64,000 nt of DNA. Source: Pseudomonas sediminis (GTDB taxonomy: Bacteria > Pseudomonadota > Gammaproteobacteria > Pseudomonadales > Pseudomonadaceae). Numbering within the stretch: position 1 is the stretch's first letter; every line of letters starts with the position of its first letter. Location of the stretch: contig NZ_CP154631.1 of NCBI RefSeq assembly GCF_039555755.1, positions 1,178,001-1,242,000 of the forward strand, written 5' to 3'. A program made the translations under genes and the position numbers. The notes beneath the pieces were generated by a model. The model made no database searches. It saw nothing but the letters and a program-made list of their open reading frames with translations, and was not told the origin of the DNA. Shown here one piece after another: positions 43,972-53,602 of the stretch.

Positions 43972-45072
43972 TCACAGTCGCACGTCGAATTTGTCCAGTA
44001 GCAGCTCGGTCGGTATGTCGGTACTGACCAGTTGATTGCGTCCGCGCTGCTTGCCGCTGTATAGGCGGCGGTCAGCGGCGCGGTAAAGCTCGGCGGCGCT
44101 GCGACCGTCTCTGGGCCAGGTGGCCAGACCGAAGGTGGCGGACAGCGTGATCTGCTCGCCGTCGTATTCCAGCGGCTGTTCAGCAATCTGCTTGCGCAAC
44201 TTATCTACCAGCGGGTCGGCGCCGGTGTTGTCGGTGTGACTGAGCAGCAGGCCGAACTCCTCCCCACCCAGGCGACCGAGAAAGTCGGTCACGCGCAGAC
44301 GCTGCTGGAGGATCTGGCAGATGTGTTGCAGCGCCATATCACCCGCCTCGTGTCCCCATTGATCGTTGACCCGCTTGAAGTGGTCGACATCGAGCAGCAC
44401 CAGAACCAGATGCCCGCTACTGCGTTCAGCCTCCTGAATGCTGCGTTGCAGCGCGTGATGAAAGCTGCCGCGGCTGGCCACGCCGGTCAGTGAGTCGGTC
44501 TGCGCCAGGCGCTCCAGCTCCTCGTAGGCCTGCATGCGCAAGCCGTCGTAGATGTGCACGAACACCAGGATCAGCACGCCGCACAGGGCGGCGTTGCCCA
44601 GGTCGATCAGGCCGCGGGTGTCCAGGGCCAGGTGATTGTCGGCGAAGTACAGCAAAAGCCCGGCGAACATGAACGGCGCGGTGAGCGTGAAGGCACGCTG
44701 CTTGCCCAGCAGCAGATAAGCCAGCAGCGGGATCATGTACAGCCAGACGAACGCCGCCGCCGAGGCATCCGGCATGACGATGATGTAGAGGATGAAGCAG
44801 AAGGTCGGGATCAGGTACAGGTAGATCCACAGGTACAGATGGCGGGCGCGTTCGATGCGCCAGGCGCCGAACAGCAGTAAGGCGGTGCACAGCACTTCGA
44901 GGATGGCGAAGGGATAGTTGCCGGCCAGGACCTGCAGCACGGCAAAGCCGCCCAGGGTCAGGCCGGTGGCGAGCAGGATGGTGCGCATCAGCGCACGCTT
45001 GCCTGATTCGCGCAGCCCTTCGCAGTGCCCTGCGCCTACGTCCTTGTGATCGTTATAGTTGCCGTCGCCCAT
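43972..45072 (-). CDS. membrane diguanylate cyclase
   Basis: 366 residues. About six membrane helices in residues 30-185, then a GGDEF domain with DSLTGVASRGSFHHAL, DVDHFKRVNDQWGHEAGD and the catalytic GRLGGEEFGLLL. Makes cyclic di-GMP from two GTP. No RxxD inhibitory site is visible five residues upstream of GGEEF (reads DFLGRLGGEEF), so feedback control is probably weak. The start at 45072 is kept; an ATG at residue 29 (ATG before RTILLATGL) is an alternative. Confidence 0.9.
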   Translation of the reverse strand: MGDGNYNDHKDVGAGHCEGLRESGKRALMRTILLATGLTLGGFAVLQVLAGNYPFAILEVLCTALLLFGAWRIERARHLYLWIYLYLIPTFCFILYIIVMPDASAAAFVWLYMIPLLAYLLLGKQRAFTLTAPFMFAGLLLYFADNHLALDTRGLIDLGNAALCGVLILVFVHIYDGLRMQAYEELERLAQTDSLTGVASRGSFHHALQRSIQEAERSSGHLVLVLLDVDHFKRVNDQWGHEAGDMALQHICQILQQRLRVTDFLGRLGGEEFGLLLSHTDNTGADPLVDKLRKQIAEQPLEYDGEQITLSATFGLATWPRDGRSAAELYRAADRRLYSGKQRGRNQLVSTDIPTELLLDKFDVRL

Positions 45073-45155
45073 TTTATTGCCCAGCGCCGCCGCCCTCAGC
45101 GGTACGCAGCCCTCCGCCGCGCACCATCAGGCAACTATAGACCGCCTTGCCTGTT

Positions 45156-46451
45156 TTACACAGCGTAACCCAGCACACGCGGCAGCCACAGGGCGATTTC
45201 CGGGAAGATCGCCACCAACAGCAGGGCACTGGACATCACCACGACGAACAACGCGGCCCAGCCGACGGTTTGTTCCAGGCGTATCTTGGCGACCTCGGCC
45301 GTGACCATCAGGTTGATCGCCACCGGTGGGGTGAACTGGCCGATGGCGATATTCATCGCCAGCAGGATGCCGAACCACACCGGGTTCCAGCCGAAGTGCT
45401 GCATCACCGGAATCAGGATAGGCATCAGGATCAGGTAGATGGAGATGGCATCGAGCAGCATGCCGGCCAGCAGCACGGCGAGCATCACCAGCGCCAGCAA
45501 CACCCAGCCATTATCCGACAGCGAGATCAGCCATTCGGCCATATGGCGGAAGGTGCCAAGCATGGTGCCGGCCCAGGCGAAGATGCCGGCCAGGGCAATG
45601 ATCAGCATGACCACACCGGAAATCACGCCCGCCTCACCGCACAGGCGCCAGAGGCTGCGCCAGTCCAGCTCGCGGGTGACGAACAGGCCGACCAGCACGC
45701 CATAGGCCACGCCAACCACGGCGGCTTCGGTCGGTGTGAACAGGCCGCTGCGCAGGCCGCCGAGGATCAGTATCGGGGCGAACAAGGCGGGCAGTGCCTG
45801 CTTGAAGCTTTCACCCAGCGGCGGGCGCTCGCCCTGCTCCGGGGACTCCCATCCATAGCGGCGCGACAGCAGCCAGGCCGGCAGCAACAGCACCAGACCG
45901 GCGAGAATACCGGGGAACAGGCCGGCGGCGAACAGCGCGCGCAGATCCACGCCCGGCACCACGATGGAGTAGAGAATCAGCGCAATCGACGGCGGAACCA
46001 GGATTGCCGTCGAAGCCGAAGCGGCGATCAGCGTGGCGGAGAACGGCTTGGGGTAGCCCGCTTTGGTCATGCTCGGCAGCATCACCATGGCCACGGCAGC
46101 GGCATCGGCCGGGCCGGAGCCGCTCATGCCGCCCATGATAAGACAGACCAGCACCGCGACCATGGCCAGGCCGCCGTGGCGCGGCCCGATCAGCGCCTGA
46201 GCGAAGCGCACCAGCCGCAGCGCCACACCGGCTTTCTCGAACACCAAGCCGGTGAGGATAAACAGCGGAATGGCGATCAGCGGGTACTTGGCGACGCCGT
46301 TGTAGGTGTTGGTGCCCAGGGTCGCGAGCATGTCCGGCGACAGGCCGGCGATGATGCCGATGGCGCCGGACAGGCCGAGGGCGAAGGCCACCGGCACACC
46401 GAGCGCGAGCAGTACGACGAAGCTGAAGATCAGCCAGAGATCAGGGCTCAT
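45156..46451 (-). CDS. dctM: TRAP transporter large permease DctM
   Basis: 431 residues, about 12 membrane helices, with TRAP-M landmarks such as PLIAIPLFILTGLVFEKAGV, GGMSGSGPADAAAVAMVMLPSM and STAILVPPSIALILYS. Moves a small organic acid across the inner membrane using Na+. It overlaps dctQ by 11 bases. Last gene of dctPQM. Confidence 0.93.
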   Translation of the reverse strand: MSPDLWLIFSFVVLLALGVPVAFALGLSGAIGIIAGLSPDMLATLGTNTYNGVAKYPLIAIPLFILTGLVFEKAGVALRLVRFAQALIGPRHGGLAMVAVLVCLIMGGMSGSGPADAAAVAMVMLPSMTKAGYPKPFSATLIAASASTAILVPPSIALILYSIVVPGVDLRALFAAGLFPGILAGLVLLLPAWLLSRRYGWESPEQGERPPLGESFKQALPALFAPILILGGLRSGLFTPTEAAVVGVAYGVLVGLFVTRELDWRSLWRLCGEAGVISGVVMLIIALAGIFAWAGTMLGTFRHMAEWLISLSDNGWVLLALVMLAVLLAGMLLDAISIYLILMPILIPVMQHFGWNPVWFGILLAMNIAIGQFTPPVAINLMVTAEVAKIRLEQTVGWAALFVVVMSSALLLVAIFPEIALWLPRVLGYAV

Positions 46452-46917
46452 CGCTGATTCTCCCGCGCAGACGATCCAGGGTGACCTGGGTCAGGCGCAC
46501 GAATACCAGCAGCGCCAGGATCGGTAGCCAGATCACGTACCACCAGTTGGGCAGACCCAAACCGGGCGACTCGGAATCCCACTGGAATTCCTCCCAGGCG
46601 AACTGACCACCGAACCAGCACACCAGCCCCAGAACTAAAACGCCGGCCAGCCACTGCAGCAGGATCAGCGGCGTGCGCAGGCGCGGGAACAGGCGCTCGA
46701 GCAGACCGATACGAATATGTCGGTTGCTGCGCATGGCCACCGAGGCACCGGCGAAGGTGAGGATGACCAGCAGGAACACCGAGATTTCCTCGGTGAAGGC
46801 GAAAGAGGCATCGGTGAAATAACGCACCACGACGTTGGCCAGGCTGATCAGGCTGATGATCACCAGGGCCAGGGTGGCGAGCACGCGCTCCAGCGGCGCG
46901 TCGACTTGCTTGCTCAT
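46441..46917 (-). CDS. dctQ: TRAP transporter small permease DctQ
   Basis: 158 residues, four membrane helices (about 15-35, 48-68, 90-108, 130-150), with RYFTDASFAFTEEISVFLLVILTFAGASVAMRSNRHIRI in the conserved core (shown here as parts of one block). Partners DctM; stop overlaps the dctM start. Confidence 0.9.
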   Translation of the reverse strand: MSKQVDAPLERVLATLALVIISLISLANVVVRYFTDASFAFTEEISVFLLVILTFAGASVAMRSNRHIRIGLLERLFPRLRTPLILLQWLAGVLVLGLVCWFGGQFAWEEFQWDSESPGLGLPNWWYVIWLPILALLVFVRLTQVTLDRLRGRISDEP

Positions 46918-46967
46918 AAAAACCTCGAATGACCGACTTGGCGTTGTTCAGCGCAAGTGCCGCTGGC

Positions 46968-47011
46968 CCTCTCCCCCAGCCCCTCTCCCATAAATGGGAG
47001 AGGGGAGCGGA
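46968..47011. repeat. CCCTCTCCC hairpin repeat in dctP-dctQ gap
   Basis: CTCTCCCATAAATGGGAGAG; same family as at 43,618. It sits between dctP and dctQ, where it may lower expression of the permeases relative to the binding protein. Confidence 0.5.
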
Positions 47012-47079
47012 TCAGTGTCGCGCGACAAACTGGCAGCATCACGCCCGAAACCCTTGGGTTTCCGGTCAGATAAAACGAA

Positions 47080-48081
47080 TCAGGGCTGGGCCACGGCCTT
47101 GCGTGCGGCGTCCATCAACTTATCGCCAATGCGCGGTGCCCATTTCTCATGCACGCTGGTAGTGGCTTCGACGAAGGCGGCACGCTCGGCGTCGCTCAGC
47201 TCGATCACTTCCACACCGCGCTCACGTACATCGACCAGACGCTGCGCCTGGGCGCCGCGCGACAGTTCGATCTCCCACTTGCCGGCGTCGATAGCGGCCT
47301 GGCTGAGCAGTTCGCGATCTTCCTCGGGCAGGGATTTCCATACGCGCTGGTTGACGGCGAACACCAGCGGATCAGCCATGTAGTCCCACAGGGTCAGGTA
47401 CTTCTGGCCGACTTGGTCGACACGCGCCACGTCGAAGACCGACAGCGGGTTTTCCTGGCCGTCCACCGCGCCGGTGGTCAGTGCCGGCTTGGCGTCGGCC
47501 CAGCTCATTTGCGTGGGGTTGGCGCCGAGGGCGGTGAAGGTGTCCTGGAACAGCGGCGAACCGACCACGCGGATCTTCAGGCCCGCCAGATCGGCAGGGC
47601 TGCGCACTGGTTTGGCCGAGTTGGACAGCTGACGGAAGCCGTTCTCGCCCCAGGCCAGCGGCACGATGCCGCGCTGCTCGATGGCGGCGAAGGCCAGCTT
47701 GCCGGCTTCACCCTGGGTGATGGCGTCGAGATCGGCGTCGTTCTTCATCAAAAACGGTAGGGAGAACAGGTTGAGTTCCGGCACCTGCGGCGACCAGTTG
47801 ATGGTCGAGCCCACGGCCATGTCGATCAGGCCCGAGCGCATGGCGGAGAATTCCTTGGTCTGGTCGCCGGCGACCAGTTGCGCGTTGGGGTAGACGCGCA
47901 GGGTGATGCGCCCTTCGGAGCGTTCGTTGACCAGATCGGCCCACTTCTGCGCGGCCTGGCCCCAGGGGAAGGCGTCGGAAAGTACGGTGGAGACGGAGTA
48001 TTCACGCGCCTGCGCGGTGGCGCACAGGGCGGTCAGCGCAGCGCCGGCGGCGAGCGCGGAGAAGAGTCGCTTGAGTTTCAT
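47080..48081 (-). CDS. dctP: TRAP transporter substrate-binding protein DctP
   Basis: 333 residues with a signal peptide (cleavage after TAQA, about 25). DctP fold: TVLSDAFPWGQAAQKWADLVNERSEGRITLRVYPNAQL (split motif), the conserved LAGLKIRVVGSPLFQDTFTALGANP with the ligand-carboxylate-binding Arg, and GAVDGQENPLSVF. Periplasmic receptor for a C4-dicarboxylate or similar organic acid; the exact substrate cannot be read. First gene of dctPQM. Confidence 0.93.
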   Translation of the reverse strand: MKLKRLFSALAAGAALTALCATAQAREYSVSTVLSDAFPWGQAAQKWADLVNERSEGRITLRVYPNAQLVAGDQTKEFSAMRSGLIDMAVGSTINWSPQVPELNLFSLPFLMKNDADLDAITQGEAGKLAFAAIEQRGIVPLAWGENGFRQLSNSAKPVRSPADLAGLKIRVVGSPLFQDTFTALGANPTQMSWADAKPALTTGAVDGQENPLSVFDVARVDQVGQKYLTLWDYMADPLVFAVNQRVWKSLPEEDRELLSQAAIDAGKWEIELSRGAQAQRLVDVRERGVEVIELSDAERAAFVEATTSVHEKWAPRIGDKLMDAARKAVAQP

Positions 48082-48378
48082 CGGGGCGTCCTTGTGTGGA
48101 TCTTGGCGTTATCGTTGTGGCACCGGCAAAGCGGTGCGGATCCAGCGGCGAGCGGATGGCTCGCCTGGCGCGCCTGGTCAGCGCGCAAAAGGGACACGGC
48201 AGGTGTCAGGGCTGCCGGACAGGCCTTGTGGGCGATCGGCAGGTGCCGGCGGGTTACGCGCAGCCGCTCAACTATTCCAGAAGCGCGCGGCGAATGCCAT
48301 TGTCTGATGACTGTTGACATTGCCCGGCCTGACCGGCGCTGCCCATAATCACCGGCATCTCACTCCGGACACTTGCCC

Positions 48379-49314
48379 ATGGCCATCTCCCGCGATGACC
48401 TCGACCAGCATGACCTGATCATCGGCGTGTCGCCCGAACGCTTTCGCGCGGTGGCCATGCCGCTGTTGTTCGATCACCTCGATGCGCAGTGCGAGGGCAC
48501 CATCGAGGTCAATCGCTAGGCGCGGATCGTCTGGATCAACGACAAGTACGCGCAGAAGGTCGGCATCGCCGATGCGCGCACGGCGCTGGGCAAGGAAATC
48601 GAGGAAGTGCTGGCGGCCAGCCGCCTGCGTGTGATGGTGGAAAGCGGCCAGCCGAGCTTGCTCGACCTGATGGTCTTCGGCAGCGAGCACTTCGTGGTCA
48701 CCCGTATTCCGCTGCGCGATGAGGATGGCACCCTGGTCGGCGCGCTGGGCTTCGTGCTGTTTCGACCGTGCCCGTCACCTCAAGCCGCTGACCAAGTACA
48801 ACAACCTGCAGACGCAACTGCTCAGCGCCATGCCCGCCGAGTTGGAACGACGCCTGCTGCAGGATCAGCTGCAACTGGCCATCGGCTATTTTTCCGGCAA
48901 CCAGACGGCGCTGGATTATCAGCCACTGTTCGAGGAGCGCCAGCGCCTGTACTGCAGCAGCCAACATCCGCTGTTCGCGCGTGAAACGCTGAGCGCCGAC
49001 GACCTGCAGGACTGCGACCGGGTTGTGCATCCCTATCGCTTCATCGCCGCCGACGAGCCCTGGCAGGGCGGTAGCAGCAGCGCCCGTTGCGAGCAGGTCG
49101 AGGGCAGCCTGGCGTTCATCCTCTCCGGCGCGCACCTGGGCTACCTGCCCGAGCACATCGCCCAGCCCTGGGTGAACCGCGGCGGCCTGCGCGCGCTGCC
49201 CGGCACCTGGGATTTCACCGTGCAGTTTCGACTGGCCAGTCATCGCGGCCATCCGCCCAGCGAGGCGCAGAAGGCCTTCAGCGAAGATCTGCTGGCTGCA
49301 TTCAGCACCTGCTG
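48379..49314 (+). pseudogene. chimeric pseudogene: sigma-54 activator N-terminus joined to LysR C-terminus
   Basis: From ATG 48379 the frame reads MAISRDDLDQHDLIIGVSPERF and is the PAS front of a sigma-54-dependent activator. It has an in-frame TAG at 48517-48519, continues ARIVWINDKYAQKVGI ... HFVVTRIPLRDEDGTLVGALGFVLF, then shifts frame at about 48762 (DRARHLKPLTKYNNLQ). After about 48,820 the sequence becomes the effector-binding domain of a LysR regulator (AMPAELERRLLQDQLQLAIGYF ... LGYLPEHIAQPWVNRGGLRAL). The AAA+ and HTH parts of the first gene and the HTH of the second are gone, so a deletion fused them. It faces the TRAP operon, so the lost activator may have been its regulator. Confidence 0.75.
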
Positions 49315-49370
49315 AAACATCCGGGGTCTATAGTGGTTGTTCCTTCCTCACCACACCTTCTGGAGTACAC

Positions 49371-49925
49371 ATGAGCAAGACTTACAACGTCGCCGTACTG
49401 GTCGGCAGCCTGCGCAAAGCCTCCATCAACCGCAAACTGGCCCTGGCGCTGGCCGACCTGGCGCCCGCCTCGCTGAACCTGGAAATCCTCGAGATCGGTG
49501 ACCTGCCGCTGTACAACGAAGACGCCGACGGCGACAGCGCTCCGGCCTCCTACGCGCCGTTTCGCAGCAAGCTCAAGGCGGCCGACGCGGTGCTGTTCAT
49601 CACCCCCGAATACAACCGTTCGATCCCCGGCGCGATGAAGAACGCCATCGATGTCGGCTCGCGCCCTTATGGCCAGAGCGGCTTCAGCGGCAAGCCGGGC
49701 GCCGTACTCAGCGCCTCGCCGGGTGCCATCGGCGGCTTCGGCGCCAACCACCACCTGCGCCAGTGCCTGGTGTTCCTCGACGTGCACGTGCTGCAGCAAC
49801 CGGAAGCCTACCTCGGCGGCGCTGGCAACTTCTTCGACGAGAACGGCGTGCTCAGCGACGGCATCAAACCCTTCCTGCAGAAGTTCATCGATGCCTATGC
49901 GGCGTGGGTGGCCAAGCAGGCCTGA
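49371..49925 (+). CDS. NADPH-dependent FMN reductase (ChrR/azoreductase type)
   Basis: 184 residues, flavodoxin-like. FMN phosphate loop VLVGSLRKASINRKLA, then LPLYNEDADGD, the FMN ring loop TPEYNRSIPGAMKNAIDVGSRP and SASPGAIGGFGANHHLRQCL. Two-electron reduction of quinones, chromate or azo compounds is typical; substrate unknown. Monocistronic with a terminator behind. Confidence 0.92.
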   Translation: MSKTYNVAVLVGSLRKASINRKLALALADLAPASLNLEILEIGDLPLYNEDADGDSAPASYAPFRSKLKAADAVLFITPEYNRSIPGAMKNAIDVGSRPYGQSGFSGKPGAVLSASPGAIGGFGANHHLRQCLVFLDVHVLQQPEAYLGGAGNFFDENGVLSDGIKPFLQKFIDAYAAWVAKQA

Positions 49926-49929
49926 TGCC

Positions 49930-49956
49930 TTGCGCCGCCCTTTCCGGGCGGCGTTT
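49930..49956 (+). terminator. terminator after FMN reductase gene
   Basis: CGCCGCCC-TTTC-GGGCGGCG followed by TTT. Confidence 0.7.
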
Positions 49957-50003
49957 CACACTGCCGATATGCCTTGATACGTGGCCTGAATGACACTGGC
50001 GAC

Positions 50004-50019
50004 TAGACCGACCGGTCTA
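50004..50019. promoter_or_regulatory. TetR-type operator
   Basis: TAGACCGACCGGTCTA, a 16-bp palindrome with one central asymmetry, 13 bases before the TetR gene; the pattern is typical for autoregulated TetR-family repressors. Confidence 0.75.
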
Positions 50020-50032
50020 CATAATCCAGGCC

Positions 50033-50614
50033 ATGACCAAGACCACTCGCGACAACCTGATCGACACCATGATCGATGCCCTGCAGCGCAAAGGCCTGCA
50101 TGGCGTCGGTCTGAACGAACTGTTGGCCGCCGCTGAGGCGCCCAAGGGCAGCCTTTACCACCACTTCCCCGGTGGAAAGACCGAGCTCGCCGTGGCGGCC
50201 ATCGAACGCGTCGGTCAGCGCGCCGAGCAGGCGTTCACCGCACTCTTCGCACATCAGCCCGACCCGCTCGATGCACTGAGCACCTGGCTGCAGAGTGCGC
50301 TTGGCCAGTTGCAGGACAGCGCATTCGAACGCGGTTGTCCGCTGGCTGCAGTCGCCCTGGAAAGCGGGCCGGAAGATCACCAGATTCGCGCAGCCCTGGC
50401 CAACGCCTTCGTGGTCATTCGACTGGCGCTGCAGCAGCAGTTGCAACGCCATGGTTATCCACAGCCGCAAGGCCTGGCTGCCCTGTTCGTCGCGCTCTAC
50501 GAAGGTGGCCTGCTGCAGGCGCGCGTCGCCGGCAGCAGCGAGCCGCTGAAACAGGCCGTGACCACCCTGCTCCACTTCATCCGCCAGCATCGCACGGAGC
50601 CCCTGTCGCCATGA
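50033..50614 (+). CDS. TetR/AcrR family repressor
   Basis: 193 residues. HTH region DTMIDALQRKGLHGVGLNELLAAAEAPKGSLYHHFPGGK (residues about 12-50), with the usual GSLYHHFPGGK recognition-helix end. The C-terminal part resembles TetR_C of the YxaF/LmrA group (CPLAAVALESG). It likely represses itself and the coupled hydrolase through the operator at 50004-50019. Ends ATGA on the next gene. Confidence 0.93.
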   Translation: MTKTTRDNLIDTMIDALQRKGLHGVGLNELLAAAEAPKGSLYHHFPGGKTELAVAAIERVGQRAEQAFTALFAHQPDPLDALSTWLQSALGQLQDSAFERGCPLAAVALESGPEDHQIRAALANAFVVIRLALQQQLQRHGYPQPQGLAALFVALYEGGLLQARVAGSSEPLKQAVTTLLHFIRQHRTEPLSP

Positions 50615-51489
50615 CCACGCCCATTCGCCGCGAAACCCAGCCCCTGCTGGCCCTCGATGATTATCCGTTGGCCGCCACGCGCTATCACGCCGAACAGCCG
50701 CGGGCGCAGTTGCTGATTGCCGGCGCGACCGGCGTGCCGCAAGGCTTCTACCGGCGCTTCGCCGAGCATGCCGCCAGCCGCGGCTTCAATACCCTGACCC
50801 TGGACTACCGTGGCATCGGCCAATCCAGACCGGACAGCCTGCGTGGCTTCCAGATGGAGTATCTGGACTGGGCGCACCTCGATCTGGCCGCGGCAGTGGA
50901 TCAGCACCGGCACGCCGAGCGTCCGCTGTTCATGATCGGTCATTCCTTCGGCGGCCACGCCTTCGGCCTGCTGCCCAACCATGATCAGGTCGCCGGCTTC
51001 TACACCTTCGGCACGGGCGCCGGCTGGCATGGCTGGATGCCGAAAAGCGAACAATTGCGCGTGCTGGCCATGTGGCGCGTGATAGGCCCGCTGATCACGC
51101 GCTCCAAGGGCTACCTGGCGTGGAGCAAACTGGGCATGGGCGAGGATCTGCCGCTGGGCGTCTACCGTCAGTGGAAGCGCTGGTGCCGCTTCCCCCGCTA
51201 CTTCTTCGACGACCCGCAGATGCCGGGGCTGGCCGAGCGTTTCGCGCAGGTGAGCACGCCCATCGTGGCGCTCAACACGCTGGACGATCTGTGGGCACCG
51301 CCCGCCTCACGCGATGCCTTCATGGCCGCCTACGTCAACGCGCCCTATCAGGCACGCACGGTCGATTCGCAGGCCGAGGGCCTGGGCGCCATCGGTCATA
51401 TGGGTTATTTCCGCCCTGCGGCGCAGCGGCTGTGGGACGAGACGCTGGACTGGTTCGAGCGGCTGCACGCCGAGCGCCGCGCGGCCTGA
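50611..51489 (+). CDS. alpha/beta hydrolase
   Basis: 292 residues. Hydrolase fold with LLIAGATGVPQGFYRRFAEHAA, LTLDYRGIGQSRPDSL, the nucleophile elbow MIGHSFGGHAFG (Ser in G-x-S-x-G) and a late His in GAIGHMGYFRP. Sub-family of unknown substrate, often coupled to a TetR regulator as here (ATGA overlap). Confidence 0.9.
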   Translation: MTTPIRRETQPLLALDDYPLAATRYHAEQPRAQLLIAGATGVPQGFYRRFAEHAASRGFNTLTLDYRGIGQSRPDSLRGFQMEYLDWAHLDLAAAVDQHRHAERPLFMIGHSFGGHAFGLLPNHDQVAGFYTFGTGAGWHGWMPKSEQLRVLAMWRVIGPLITRSKGYLAWSKLGMGEDLPLGVYRQWKRWCRFPRYFFDDPQMPGLAERFAQVSTPIVALNTLDDLWAPPASRDAFMAAYVNAPYQARTVDSQAEGLGAIGHMGYFRPAAQRLWDETLDWFERLHAERRAA

Positions 51490-51496
51490 CCTCTTA

Positions 51497-51562
51497 GGGT
51501 GCGCTGCGCGCACCAGCCAAGGCGGGCACAGGCATCGGTGCGCGCGGCGCACCCTACGGAGA
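51497..51562. repeat. intergenic palindrome GGTGCGC...GCGCACC
   Basis: AGGGTGCGCTGCGCGCACC and its near-inverse GGTGCGCGCGGCGCACCCT flank a short spacer between convergent genes; related GGTGCGCGC sequences occur near 60,540 and 62,675. REP/BIME-like. Confidence 0.5.
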
Positions 51563-51584
51563 GGCTGCGTCGCTGCAGCAGCGA

Positions 51585-53540
51585 TCAGCTGCCGATCACT
51601 CCGCCGTCGAGGCGGGTCACCAGCACGGTGGTCGAGCGCGGGCGGCTGCGGCCATCGCTGGCCGGGTAGCTGAGGCTCGGGTGCTGGATATTGGCCCACA
51701 TCGCCTTGCCGTCCGGGCTCCAGGCCAGGCCGGTGATCTCGCAGCCGCGCGGGCCGACCATGAAGCGGCGCACCTCGCGGGTAGCGGGGTCGGCGCAGAG
51801 CATCATGTTGCAACCCATGCCCTGCATCGGCGCCTCTTCGTCGTCGTAGTCGGTCTGGATCCACAGCCGCCCGGCGGCGTCGAAGGCCAGACCGTCCGGC
51901 GAGGAGAAGATGTCACCGTTGACGGTGCCGGTGAGGTTGGCCGGCATCGGCTCACCGCCAGCAGTCCGCGCGCCCCTGGCCTCGCCGGCCAGGAGGAACA
52001 GCTCCCAGGTGAAGGCGGTGGCGGTCGGGTCGCTACCCTGCTCATTGAAACGCAGGATCTGCCCGTGCAGGTTGTGCGGACGCGGGTTGGCGGCGTCCGT
52101 GGGCTGCTTGTCGCCACGGCCGTCGTTGTTGGTCAGGGCGACATAGACCTCGCGGGTGCCGGGGTGCACCGTCGCCCACTCGGGGCGATCCATCGGCGTG
52201 GCGCCGGCGCGGTCGGCGGCGGCGCGGGCGTTGAGCAGCACCTCGGCCTGACTGGCAAAACCGTGCTCGGCGCTCAGGCCGTTCTGCCCGTGAACCAGGG
52301 CCAGCCACTGGCCGCTGCCGTCGGCATCGAAACGCGCGGCATACAGCGTGCCTTCGTCCAGCAGATCGCGGTTGGCCCGTGGATTGGCGGCGTCGAAGCG
52401 CCCACTCGGGACGAACTTGTAGACGTACTCGCCGCGGGCGTCGTCGCCAGAATAGAAGGCCATGCGCCCGTCCTCGCCGAGCGCCAGCGCCGCGCACTCG
52501 CGGCTGAAGCGGCCGAAGGCGGTGCGCTTGATCGGCTGCGCACTGGGGTCGAAGGGGTCGATCTCCACCACCCAGCCGAAACGGTGCGGCTCGTTGACGT
52601 GCCCGCCGTGGGGCTGGTCGGCATAGGGCGTGGCGTCGAAGCGCGCGTCGGCGGTTTCCCAGGCGTAGTTCTTGCTGGTGCCCTCGGTGGCCAGGCCGTA
52701 GCGCTTGTGCGACACACGGCGCTCATAATCCTGTTGGTCGCGATTGATGAAGTAGTTGTGCCAGTTCTCCTCGCAGGTGAGGAAGGTGCCCCAGGGCGTA
52801 ACGCCGGTGGCGCAGTTGTTCAGGGTGCCGAGCACCGTCAGGCCCTCGGGATCGCTGGCGGTCTTCATCATCTCCAGCCCGGCCAGCGGCCCGGCCAGGC
52901 GCATTGGCGTGAGCATGCTGATGCGTCGGTTGTAGGGCGAATCCATGACTCTGTGCCATTGGCCGTCCGAGCCTTTTCTCACCTCGATCACCGAAACGCC
53001 ATGGGCGGCCTGCTCCTTGCGCACCTCGTCCAGCGGGCGCGGTCGGCTCTGGTCGATCACCCCGGACGGATGCAACGGCGGGTTGACGTACTCGTGGTTC
53101 ATCACCAGCAGGCCACGATCCTCTTCGCCCTCGAAGGCGAAAAAATTCATGCCGTCATGGTTGTCGCCCGCCTGTTTGAGCTGGGCCTGCCAGTCGTCGC
53201 TGGCGTCCGGACGCCAGTCCGTCGCGCCAGGCTCCACCGCATCACCCCAGGAGAAGAACGGCACGGCGCGGTAGCCCGGTGGCACCAGTACCTGGTCGAA
53301 CTGGGGATCGAACTGCAGCGGCACGCTGGTGAAGTTCAGCAACGGGCTGGCCGACGCCTTGCTACAGGCGGCCAGGCCGCCACCAAAGAAACCCAGGGCG
53401 GCCAGGCCCAAGCCGCCCTTGAGCAGGTTGCGCCGGGTGGGGTCGATCAGCGTCGCCAGCGACGGGTTGGCGCTGGGGTTGATCGACTGGTCGTCGTGGG
53501 CTTCGAGGCGTTGGTGAAAGTCCTGCGGATCGTGCTTCAT
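51585..53540 (-). CDS. phoX: PhoX-family alkaline phosphatase (Tat lipoprotein)
   Basis: 651 residues, DUF839/PhoX. Twin-arginine signal TRRNLLKGGLGLAALGF ending in a lipobox LAAC, so exported folded by Tat and lipid-anchored. Conserved: MNHEYVN, CATGVTPWGTFLTCEENWHNYF (heme-free Fe/Ca-site Glu), HGGHVNEPHRFGWVVEIDP, RECAALALGEDGRMAFYSGDD, and late SPDGLAFDAAGRLWIQTD. Releases phosphate from organic esters in the periplasm. Last gene of the minus-strand phosphate cluster. Confidence 0.92.
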   Translation of the reverse strand: MKHDPQDFHQRLEAHDDQSINPSANPSLATLIDPTRRNLLKGGLGLAALGFFGGGLAACSKASASPLLNFTSVPLQFDPQFDQVLVPPGYRAVPFFSWGDAVEPGATDWRPDASDDWQAQLKQAGDNHDGMNFFAFEGEEDRGLLVMNHEYVNPPLHPSGVIDQSRPRPLDEVRKEQAAHGVSVIEVRKGSDGQWHRVMDSPYNRRISMLTPMRLAGPLAGLEMMKTASDPEGLTVLGTLNNCATGVTPWGTFLTCEENWHNYFINRDQQDYERRVSHKRYGLATEGTSKNYAWETADARFDATPYADQPHGGHVNEPHRFGWVVEIDPFDPSAQPIKRTAFGRFSRECAALALGEDGRMAFYSGDDARGEYVYKFVPSGRFDAANPRANRDLLDEGTLYAARFDADGSGQWLALVHGQNGLSAEHGFASQAEVLLNARAAADRAGATPMDRPEWATVHPGTREVYVALTNNDGRGDKQPTDAANPRPHNLHGQILRFNEQGSDPTATAFTWELFLLAGEARGARTAGGEPMPANLTGTVNGDIFSSPDGLAFDAAGRLWIQTDYDDEEAPMQGMGCNMMLCADPATREVRRFMVGPRGCEITGLAWSPDGKAMWANIQHPSLSYPASDGRSRPRSTTVLVTRLDGGVIGS

Positions 53541-53602
53541 CGAGCTTCTCTATGCTGGCTGGTGTTCCCGGATTGCAGCCGGGTCGGGGATACGCGGTTA
53601 AA

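Noticed and set aside
45147-46457. Long plus-strand frame (436 codons)
   Set aside because: Antisense to dctM, His/Gln/Asp-rich shadow.
48082-48378. Sigma-54 promoter for dctPQM
   Set aside because: A GG-N10-GC pair exists on the minus strand but flanking bases fit the -24/-12 consensus poorly.
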